Source: an uncultured Lentisphaeria bacterium (GTDB taxonomy: Bacteria > Verrucomicrobiota > Lentisphaeria > Oligosphaerales > Oligosphaeraceae). Taken from it: DNA of 22,082 bases. Below, one piece after another: positions 16,261-22,082 of the stretch. How positions within the stretch are numbered: the first letter of the stretch is position 1; the number at the start of each line of letters is the position of its first letter. A program made the position numbers and the translations under genes. The DNA is taken from contig CAKUJM010000045.1 of assembly GCA_934661755.1 (NCBI GenBank), forward strand, positions 1 through 22,082, in the 5' to 3' direction. The notes beneath the pieces are model-generated. The model was not told the DNA's origin, made no database searches, and worked only from the letters and a program-made list of their open reading frames with translations.

Positions 16261-16707
16261 TCAGCAGCCCATCGGCGGAGGCGGAGGCGGGTATTGCGCC
16301 ATCGGCGGCTGCGGGGGCCGGGCGAGGGTGAATTCCGAGGCATCCACCGGCGCGGACACGTCATTCATCACATTTCCCCTGGGGTCCAGGAAGAGCACCT
16401 GTTCGCCCCGCACCGACAGGCGCTTGCGTCTGGCGCCGGTCTTGTCCGTCCACTCATCCATCGACAGGCTTCCTTCGACGTATGCCAGCGACCCCTTGTG
16501 CAGGAATCGTGCGCTGGCGGCGGCGATCCTGCCGAAGAGCGCGACCTCGACGTAGGTCGTGGTGACATGGGCGACGCCATCCGGGCTGCGGTAGCGCCGG
16601 TTGATGGCCAGGCAGATTTCGCACACCTGCGTGCCGTTGGAGGTCGCCTTCAGCGACGGCTCGCGGGTGAGGTTGCCGATAAGTTGCACGCGATTCAAGG
16701 ACGGCAT
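16261..16707 (-). CDS. ssb: Single-stranded DNA-binding protein
   Basis: The 148-residue product is an OB-fold protein that coats single-stranded DNA during replication and repair. MPSLNRVQLIGNLTREP, then YVEVALFGRIAAASARFLHKGSLAYVEGSL and a final VRGEQVLFLD strand fit bacterial SSB over residues 1-110. The ATG at 16707 is fixed by AGGAGG eight bases upstream (16716-16721). The tail is Pro-rich (ARPPQPPMAQYPPPPPP) and ends MGC. The conserved acidic tip (DDDIPF-like) that recruits partner proteins is absent. It could be a paralogue with another essential SSB elsewhere, or a lineage with a changed tail. rsmE follows by 40 bp. Confidence 0.93.
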   Translation of the reverse strand: MPSLNRVQLIGNLTREPSLKATSNGTQVCEICLAINRRYRSPDGVAHVTTTYVEVALFGRIAAASARFLHKGSLAYVEGSLSMDEWTDKTGARRKRLSVRGEQVLFLDPRGNVMNDVSAPVDASEFTLARPPQPPMAQYPPPPPPMGC

Positions 16708-16715
16708 GGTGGAAT

Positions 16716-16721
16716 CCTCCT
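16716..16721 (-). promoter_or_regulatory. Ribosome binding site of ssb
   Basis: A perfect AGGAGG lies eight bases before ATG 16707. It decides the start against the in-frame ATG at 16788, whose extra residues do not belong to the SSB fold. Confidence 0.8.
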
Positions 16722-16803
16722 TTTTGACCCCAGGGGCGGCGCACCCCCACGAAACTTCCCTTTTCTGGCGCAAGACCGCCAGCTTCACGAATCCAGGATG
16801 AAG

Positions 16804-18495
16804 TCATCCATTGGCGGCGGCCTTCCGCAGCGGCAGCCACAGCCGCGAGGGGTAGTGGCGGCTATGGTAGATGGCATTGACCGACGGCAGGAATGGCGAA
16901 GGCGCATGGCGCAACGGCGGGGCGTTTGGCGGGGTGATGAACCGCGGGTAGTCCGCCGACGAGACCTCCAGCCGCAGCTGCGCCCCGGCGGGCAATTGCG
17001 CCGCCACCGGCCTCAATGCGATTTCAAGCGCCACCGGCAGTTCCTGAACGCGGCTTTTCGCGCCGGGACCGCCCCCGGCCATCTGGGTGCTGAGGCGCCG
17101 GGCGCCGTAGCAGAAGGCCACATCGCCGGATGCCGTCCCGCCGCGTGGGCTCCGGCGCACCACCAGCCGCACGACGAATGTGGCGTCGGCATGGCTGCTT
17201 TTCACCCACATCCGCAGCCTCGGCACGCCGATGAGCTGCATGGCCTCCGCGAATGGCGGCGCGACGAACACGGCGCAATCCATGGAGTTCCCCAGCGGAC
17301 GGCGGCGCCCGTCCCAGGGTGTCGCCGGGGCGAAATTCACGCCGCGATCCCCGCACTCCGGCTCATGGCGGGGATCATGCTGGAAGACCGTATAGAGCGC
17401 CGCGGTGTCATTGCGTGCCGGCGGCGGGGTGCCGGAAAGCGCCTCCTCGCCCAGGTAGTATGGCGTCGGCTCGAGATTTCCGAAGTCCGCCGCATCGCCC
17501 GCCGTGCCGTCGCCATTGGCGCCGTCATATCCGCAGATAAAATAATGGCTCTGCCCGGCACTGCCGCCAGCCGCCGGCAAATTCAGGCCGGCCGCACCGG
17601 CGCCGCATGCGCCGTCCAGCCAGTCGATGACGGCATCGTCGCGGCATCCGTCCAGCTCCTGCCGGATGTCGACCTGGGGGCGGTTGATGCAATGCGAGCA
17701 GAATTGCTCATATACTCCCAGCGTCCCCGGGCAGAATGGGTCCGACCACTGGCTGAAGAACAGCGTCCGCATCCGCGGGTGCATCAGCGAGATGATCCGG
17801 ACATTGTAGCAGTCCTGTTCCCAGAAGGGCGTCCGGCCGCAATTGCGCTGCAAGTCGAGGAACCACTCCTCGATTTCCGGACGTGCGGAGAGAGGCGAAA
17901 GCGATGGATGCCAGAAGCTGCACGGCGGGAAATCCTGGACGCGGAGACGGCCATCTGGCGGCGACGCCCAGTCGATGGCCTGCCGCACGGTGGCGCCATT
18001 GAGGATGCCGCCGGTACAAAGACCCCATTGGTTCATGTTTCCGGAGACATTGCCGCAGACCAGGCCGGCGATCTCCGGATGCTCCGGCGCGTGGACGGCG
18101 GCATACAGCGCGCATTGGCCGGAGTACGACATCCCGTAGAGCACAAAGGAGAACCGCCCCCAGTGGCCGTCGCCACCCAGCCAGGACAGGGTGTCGATGC
18201 CGTCGTTGATCTCCTGGCTGTACGGCGCGAACACCCCCTCGGACCCGCCCTGTCCGCGCACCATCTGCACGATGACCGTCCAGCCGCGCGAGGACAGCCG
18301 TCCCGTCAAAGACCGCGCGGGGTCATTGCCAGATGGCGGGTCCTCCCAGCGGTCGGTGCGTATCAGCAGGCAGCGGCGGGCGGCGGCCGCCGGCAAGGAG
18401 GCCGTGCCCGGAGCCGGGGCATATGAGCGCGCAAGCAGCCGCACGCCGTCGCGCATTGGAATCAGGAACCTCTGGCCGGATTGGAATGAAGTCAT
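16804..18495 (-). CDS. CocE/NonD-family alpha/beta hydrolase (X-Pro dipeptidyl-peptidase S15-like)
   Basis: The 563-residue product resembles CocE/NonD serine hydrolases, which cleave esters, amides or Xaa-Pro peptides. Early features are FLIPMRDGVRLLARSY and VRGQGGSEG. The nucleophile motif GMSYSG places Ser123. SQWSDP (Asp252) aligns with the family GWxD acid. The C-terminal jelly-roll has LRMWVKSSHADATFVVRLV and PAGAQLRLEVSSADYPRF. The stretch between Asp252 and HYFICGYDG is short, and I cannot identify the usual GPWxH histidine; CSHC a little downstream or His before YF are candidates. No signal peptide is evident, so it is probably cytoplasmic. The start at 18495 has a G-rich stretch upstream. 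Further in-frame ATGs up to 18633 would add a low-complexity leader. ssb lies 96 bp downstream. Confidence 0.85.
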   Translation of the reverse strand: MTSFQSGQRFLIPMRDGVRLLARSYAPAPGTASLPAAAARRCLLIRTDRWEDPPSGNDPARSLTGRLSSRGWTVIVQMVRGQGGSEGVFAPYSQEINDGIDTLSWLGGDGHWGRFSFVLYGMSYSGQCALYAAVHAPEHPEIAGLVCGNVSGNMNQWGLCTGGILNGATVRQAIDWASPPDGRLRVQDFPPCSFWHPSLSPLSARPEIEEWFLDLQRNCGRTPFWEQDCYNVRIISLMHPRMRTLFFSQWSDPFCPGTLGVYEQFCSHCINRPQVDIRQELDGCRDDAVIDWLDGACGAGAAGLNLPAAGGSAGQSHYFICGYDGANGDGTAGDAADFGNLEPTPYYLGEEALSGTPPPARNDTAALYTVFQHDPRHEPECGDRGVNFAPATPWDGRRRPLGNSMDCAVFVAPPFAEAMQLIGVPRLRMWVKSSHADATFVVRLVVRRSPRGGTASGDVAFCYGARRLSTQMAGGGPGAKSRVQELPVALEIALRPVAAQLPAGAQLRLEVSSADYPRFITPPNAPPLRHAPSPFLPSVNAIYHSRHYPSRLWLPLRKAAANG

Positions 18496-18523
18496 TTTGG
18501 GCGTCCCCCCGGATGCTGGAGAC

Positions 18524-18633
18524 GTGAAGCCGGCCATGGCGGGCATTGTCATTTTCCCGGCCGCGTGCTTCCGGCACGCGCCGCAAAATCCCCCCCCTCC
18601 ACCGCGCGCTGGCGCGGAATTTGCCGGCTTCAC
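18524..18633. repeat. Widely spaced inverted repeat upstream of the CocE-like gene
   Basis: Eleven-base arms GTGAAGCCGGC (18524-18534) and GCCGGCTTCAC (18623-18633) are perfect complements about 88 bases apart, enclosing a second small hairpin (CCGCGC-GCTG-GCGCGG, 18602-18617). This lies between the coiled-coil gene's stop and the hydrolase start and could fold in the leader RNA. It may also be chance in GC-rich DNA. Confidence 0.35.
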
Positions 18634-18649
18634 GCCATTGAGGCAAGTG

Positions 18650-19018
18650 CTATTTCCTTGGCGACAGGTCGTTGATCTGCTGCCGCAACTCCATTTCCTC
18701 CTGGTAGAGCTCGCTCAATTTCGGCTGGGCGCCGGAAAGCAGATCGCGGCGCTGGATCTCCAGCGACTCGACCTTGCCGCGCAGCTGCTCGTCGCCGTCA
18801 ATGGCGCTGCGCTCCAATTTGCTGATCTGGTTGCGCTTGTAGAGGAGCTTGCCGCGCAGCTTCTTGACATTCCTGCCGCCATTCTCGACCGACTCCACCG
18901 CCGCCGCAGGCTTGTCCGCGACCGCCGGCTCGCCGCCATCTGCAAGCAACGCGCTGCCGGAACATGCCAGCATGGCCGCCAGCATAATTGCATTTATGCG
19001 ATTCATGTCTACTCCCAT
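18650..19018 (-). CDS. Small exported coiled-coil protein
   Basis: The product is 122 residues from ATG 19018, which has GGGAGG five bases upstream (19024-19029). ATG 19006 (118 residues, GGGAG five bases upstream) is an alternative that gives a cleaner basic start, MNRIN. The N-terminus is a signal peptide, MNRINAIMLAAMLACSGSALLA. Cleavage may follow ALLA, or the MLAC sequence may serve as a weak lipobox, making it a lipoprotein. After an Ala/Pro/Val-rich linker, residues about 50-120 are strongly heptad-like and charged (KKLRGKLLYKRNQISKLERS...VESLEIQRRDLL...LSELYQEEMELRQQIND), predicting a coiled coil. No family was recognised. It is probably a periplasmic or membrane-attached structural protein. 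Confidence 0.75.
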   Translation of the reverse strand: MGVDMNRINAIMLAAMLACSGSALLADGGEPAVADKPAAAVESVENGGRNVKKLRGKLLYKRNQISKLERSAIDGDEQLRGKVESLEIQRRDLLSGAQPKLSELYQEEMELRQQINDLSPRK

Positions 19019-19103
19019 TGTTGCCTCCCGGAATTATTGCCTGAGGTGCGGAGCAGGGGCGTCCCGGGATGACCAAACGCACCGCCCCGCGGTCGATGTG
19101 CAA

Positions 19104-19131
19104 ACAATAATGCCGATTTGCAAAAATGCAA
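19104..19131 (-). promoter_or_regulatory. Putative sigma70-type promoter of the small coiled-coil gene
   Basis: On the minus strand, TTGCAT (19126-19131) and TATTGT (19104-19109) are spaced by 16 bases, about 85 bases before the start codon. The surrounding sequence repeats TTGCA four times, two of them as the small palindrome TTGCA-TTTT-TGCAA, so a regulator could bind here. Consensus match only. Confidence 0.4.
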
Positions 19132-19203
19132 GCTGAATGCAAAAAATAGTTTTCAGAAAAAACTGCCAATTCCCCTTTCCCCGTTCACCGGCGCATTTTT
19201 CAA

Positions 19204-19251
19204 CGACACGGGGCGCGGCCGGATATTGTTTTCCGGCCGCGCCCCATGTCG
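19204..19251 (-). terminator. Strong hairpin after the GH78 gene (putative terminator)
   Basis: Two 20-base arms (19204-19223 and 19232-19251) pair with one imperfection around an 8-base loop. The imperfect position is C opposite A on the plus strand but becomes a G-U pair in minus-strand RNA, which fits a function in the transcript leaving the rhamnosidase gene. It begins 26 bases past the stop. No U-run follows directly; a weaker A/T stem followed by a T-run lies further on, around 19143-19165. Confidence 0.6.
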
Positions 19252-19276
19252 TCTTCGATGTCTGCCCGGGTGTCGT

Positions 19277-21871
19277 CTATGCCCTGACCGTCACCTCGTG
19301 GGTGCCGGGCTGGGCGATCCAGGAGCGGCCATCCGGGGTGGCCACCTTGGCGGTGGTGTTGCAGGGGATGGTGAATCGCCATTTGACGGTGCCGTCATCC
19401 TGGCGTTCCCATTCGGAGACGATGGTGCCGTAGATGGAGTCGTATTTGGCGCTGGCGTTTTGCAGCCGGTGCCCGAAGTGCGGCTGGAGGCGGAAGCACT
19501 TGAATCCGCAGGGGTCGTCGGCGCCATCGGGATTGATGCCGCAGATGGTCTCGTAGAACCATTCGCCGACGGCGCCGTAGGCGTAGTGGTTGAAGGAGTT
19601 CATGGCGACCGGTCCGAAGCCGTCCTGGGCGGTCCAGCTGTTCCAGCGTTCCCACATGGTGGTCGCGCCCTGGGTGACGGGATAGAGCCATCCGGGATAG
19701 GAGGTCTGCAGCAGCAGGTCGTATGCCAGATCAGCCTGGCCGTTTTCGGTGAGCACGCCCAGCAGCAGCGGGGTGCCTAGGAAGCCGGTGGTCAGGTGGG
19801 TATGGTTTTTGCCGCGGATATTTTCCACCAGCGATTGCACCAGCTTCCGGCGTGACGGCTCATCCGGGCAGAGGCCGAAATGCAGCGTCAGCAGCATGGC
19901 GGTCTGGCTTTTTTCGGTGAGTTCGCCATCCGGGGTGAAGAATTTGCGGATGTACTTCCGCCTGAGGTCGTCGGCGATGGCGTCGCGTTCGGCGGCCAGG
20001 GTGCCGTTTCCGACCAGGCGGGCCATGCGGGCGACCAGGCGGTTCATCCCCACCAGATAGGAGGTGGAGAGCAGCCCCTCGTCGGTACTGTCATTCAGGT
20101 TCAGCCAGTCGCCGAAGCAGGCGTTGCGGGCAATGCCGTCCTCGCCGGCGTGGTCGGTCTGCCAATCCAGGTGGTAGAGGATATTGGGGAGGTTGTCGAT
20201 GAAGGTCCGCACATCGCCGTATTTGCGCATCATCACCCACGGGCAGATGATGCCGGCGTCGCCCCATCCGGTGGCCGGCGGATCCTCGCGGTATTCGCCC
20301 CAGGCAAAGGGATCCGGGACGATATTGCAGTAGCATCCATTGACGCGCGCCAGGTTGAGGTCGGCGATCCATTTGGCATAGAACTCCGGCGCAAAGGTGT
20401 TGTAGGTGGCGACATTGGCGAAGACCTGGGTGTCGCCGGTCCAGCCATGCCGTTCGTCGCGCTGCGGGCAGTCGGTGGGCACATCCACGAAGTTGCTGCG
20501 CTGCCCCCAGCGGATATTGGAGTAGAGCTGATTGAGCATCTCCTCCGAGCAGGTGAAGTCGCCAGTGGACTCCAGGTCGGAGCTAAGCACTTCGACCCAG
20601 AGCTGATCGGCGGTGAGATCGCCGGGCCAGCCGCTGATCTCCAGATAGCGGAAGCCGTAGAAGGTGAAGTGCGGCTCGTACTCCTCCACTGCCCTTCCGG
20701 CGCAGGTGTAAAGCGTGGTCGCGCGGGCGCTGCGCAAATTGGCGCGATAGAGCGATCCATCGGCGTTGAGCATCTCGCCATGCTTGATGACGATGCTGGT
20801 GCCGGGGGTCGGCGACTTGAGGATGAAGTGCTCGCGGCCGGTCATGTTCTGGCCGAAGTCGACAATGCAGGTGCCGGAGGGGCGGCGGGTGATGGATTTT
20901 GGCGCCATGCGCATCACCCGGCGCACCGGGGCGCCGGAGTTCCAGACAATTTTGACGGGCACCTGGCGGTGCTCGATGCAACTGTCGTAGTCGCCTTGCC
21001 AGCCAATGTCGACATGCCTCTGATCGGGGTCAAGCCAGCCATCGAAGCGCGCCATGGCGTCATAGGTCTCGCCCATGTAGATGTCGCTCATCACCACCGT
21101 GTCGTGGGAATTGTCGCGGTCGCAGACCCAGTGCTTGCCGGAGCCGATGCATTCGACGGAGCCGTCGTCATGGACGAGGCGCAACTCGGCGCGGAGCATC
21201 GAGTACTCGCCGTAGGTGGGGCGCCCATGCTTCCACCAGCGGGCGATCGTGCCCTTGTACCAGCCGTCGCCCAGCAGCACCGAGACCACGTTGCCGCCGT
21301 TGCGCAGCAGGGAGGTGACGTCGTAGGCCTGGTACATCACCCGGTGGTTGAACTGGGTGTGGCCCGGCATCAGGCAGTTGTCGGTCACCGGCTGGCCATT
21401 GATGTATGCCTCGTACATTCCCAGCACGGCGACATAGAGCCGCGCCTGCACCGGCTGGCGCTCCACGGTGAAGTCGCCGGCAATCCGCTGCGGCGGGTAC
21501 TGCGCCATCACGTATTCATGGCCGGAAATCCACTGGCTGTGCGCCCACGGAGTGCCCAGGAAGCCGGTCTCAAACCACGCCTCGTCGCTCCAGGAGGACT
21601 GGACGCCGTTCTCGTCCTTCACCTGCACCTGCCAGGTGTAGCGGGTGAAGGGCTTGAGAGGCGCTCCGTGGTAGGCGATCTGGATCGTGCCGCCGGACTC
21701 CACCATCCCGGTGTCCCAGGCGACATCGCCGGCGGCATCCTTGACCACGATGCGGCGCGCGCTCTGGCGCAGGCTGTCGCCGTCCAGACGATAGCAGAAG
21801 CGGGGATGCTTTTCGTCCATCCCCATGGGATTGCGCTTGTACTCGGTTAAAAGAGAGGTGATCTTAAGCAT
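19277..21871 (-). CDS. Alpha-L-rhamnosidase, glycoside hydrolase family 78
   Basis: The 864-residue product hydrolyses terminal alpha-L-rhamnose from glycosides or polysaccharides by an inverting mechanism. The start fits the family N-terminus (LLTEYKRNPMGMDEKHPRFCYRL), though no strong ribosome site is seen. Domains in order: a fibronectin-like N-terminal part with WQVQVKDENG; a beta-sandwich with YEAYINGQPV and GDGWYKG; a concanavalin-like domain around VDFGQNMTGREHF; the (alpha/alpha)6 barrel; and a C-terminal beta domain. Residues 467-480 read DCPQRDERHGWTGD, with Glu473 the likely general acid. Glu741 in TMWERW is the likely base. No signal peptide is present, so it should act in the cytoplasm on imported oligosaccharides. 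No transporter or rhamnose catabolic gene is adjacent. Length is usual for GH78. Confidence 0.95.
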   Translation of the reverse strand: MLKITSLLTEYKRNPMGMDEKHPRFCYRLDGDSLRQSARRIVVKDAAGDVAWDTGMVESGGTIQIAYHGAPLKPFTRYTWQVQVKDENGVQSSWSDEAWFETGFLGTPWAHSQWISGHEYVMAQYPPQRIAGDFTVERQPVQARLYVAVLGMYEAYINGQPVTDNCLMPGHTQFNHRVMYQAYDVTSLLRNGGNVVSVLLGDGWYKGTIARWWKHGRPTYGEYSMLRAELRLVHDDGSVECIGSGKHWVCDRDNSHDTVVMSDIYMGETYDAMARFDGWLDPDQRHVDIGWQGDYDSCIEHRQVPVKIVWNSGAPVRRVMRMAPKSITRRPSGTCIVDFGQNMTGREHFILKSPTPGTSIVIKHGEMLNADGSLYRANLRSARATTLYTCAGRAVEEYEPHFTFYGFRYLEISGWPGDLTADQLWVEVLSSDLESTGDFTCSEEMLNQLYSNIRWGQRSNFVDVPTDCPQRDERHGWTGDTQVFANVATYNTFAPEFYAKWIADLNLARVNGCYCNIVPDPFAWGEYREDPPATGWGDAGIICPWVMMRKYGDVRTFIDNLPNILYHLDWQTDHAGEDGIARNACFGDWLNLNDSTDEGLLSTSYLVGMNRLVARMARLVGNGTLAAERDAIADDLRRKYIRKFFTPDGELTEKSQTAMLLTLHFGLCPDEPSRRKLVQSLVENIRGKNHTHLTTGFLGTPLLLGVLTENGQADLAYDLLLQTSYPGWLYPVTQGATTMWERWNSWTAQDGFGPVAMNSFNHYAYGAVGEWFYETICGINPDGADDPCGFKCFRLQPHFGHRLQNASAKYDSIYGTIVSEWERQDDGTVKWRFTIPCNTTAKVATPDGRSWIAQPGTHEVTVRA

Positions 21872-21931
21872 GGGTGAATACTATGGGCTTCGGCGACGGA
21901 TGGGTTAACCGCGTGAGTGAACCTGGCAACG

Positions 21932-21989
21932 GAGGGGTAGCAAGGGCGTCCCGCCCTTGACGAGGGGTAGCAAGGCCGTCTCGGCCTTG
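21932..21989. repeat. Two tandem covarying hairpins (30-bp unit)
   Basis: Two 30-base-spaced units each begin GAGGGGTAG. The first folds as CAAGGGCG-TCC-CGCCCTTG (21941-21959) and the second as CAAGGCCG-TCT-CGGCCTTG (21971-21989). The sixth stem position changes from G-C to C-G, with both sides altered together. The left repeat carries one related hairpin at 136-153. Confidence 0.85.
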
Positions 21990-22082
21990 GACAATTATGT
22001 TGTTACAACAAAGCGCGTTCTTCAAACTACGCATGGACGCACGTCAAGCCCGACGCCAACCCCTCCGGCGCTGTCGCGCCAC
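21982..22082 (-). repeat. Dispersed repeat, right copy (inverted relative to the left copy)
   Basis: The 82-base core (21982-22063) is the reverse complement of 62-143 with 77 of 82 positions identical; four differences are transitions and one lies in the hairpin stem. Beyond the core, GGCGC-TGTC-GCGCC (22067-22080) is a hairpin of the same style as the TGTC-loop hairpin at the far left, and the element continues past the window. The 60-odd bases between this array and the rhamnosidase start hold no gene. Confidence 0.88.

Noticed and set aside
16240..16265. Possible programmed frameshift at the end of ssb restoring an acidic tail
   Set aside because: The alternative frame reads an acidic stretch but has no stop there and runs on into rsmE; the poly-C run lies after the normal stop.
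16294..18426. A 710-codon open frame on the plus strand
   Set aside because: It is a shadow of the CocE-like and ssb genes on the other strand; the translation is Arg/His/Gly-rich without any family feature.
18602..18617. Small GC hairpin as terminator of the coiled-coil gene
   Set aside because: A G-run rather than a T-run follows it on the minus strand, so it does not fit an intrinsic terminator.
19880..21850. A 656-codon open frame on the plus strand
   Set aside because: It is antisense to the GH78 gene, whose catalytic motifs and length are fully convincing.

Overview
The window is GC-rich bacterial DNA (a hand-counted line in the 9.1 kb area is about 65% GC). It most resembles a Lentisphaerae/Victivallales-type member of the PVC superphylum. 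That assignment is inference, resting on a prepilin with an H-X9-D motif, a cytoplasmic GH78 rhamnosidase, a YibE/F membrane protein, a giant LamG/TSP3 surface protein and interspersed hairpin repeats. No rRNA, tRNA, CRISPR, transposase, integrase or phage gene was seen.

Layout: a dispersed repeat fills the first ~160 bases, followed by a plus-strand pseudopilin gene. All other genes are on the minus strand. In transcription order (right to left) they are: GH78 alpha-L-rhamnosidase; a small exported coiled-coil protein; a CocE/NonD-type serine hydrolase; a single-stranded DNA-binding protein; RsmE (16S rRNA m3U1498 methyltransferase); a two-helix membrane protein; a ~3,950-residue exported repeat protein; a pteridine-reductase-like SDR; and a YibE/F membrane protein that ends tail-to-tail against the pseudopilin. 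The right end is an inverted copy of the left repeat, so the whole gene block lies between two oppositely oriented copies.

The likely transcription units are ssb-rsmE-membrane protein (40 and 5 bp gaps) and SDR-YibE/F (23 bp gap). The others have their own intergenic spaces. No single pathway links the genes. GH78 and the CocE-like hydrolase suggest breakdown of plant or mucin-type glycans and esters. The giant protein is probably a calcium-stabilised surface or secreted adhesin. SSB and RsmE are housekeeping functions.

The most unusual content is: (i) the giant gene, with a ~1,000-residue internal duplication, about nineteen Asp-rich TSP3-type motifs and a ~2.3 kb AT-rich block covering only part of one duplicate; (ii) the inverted 82-bp repeat cores at the two window ends with covarying hairpins beside them; (iii) a 10-bp phased minisatellite with an inverted arm between the giant gene and the SDR; (iv) an SSB without the usual acidic C-terminal tip. 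I did not find a convincing new defence or mobile system.
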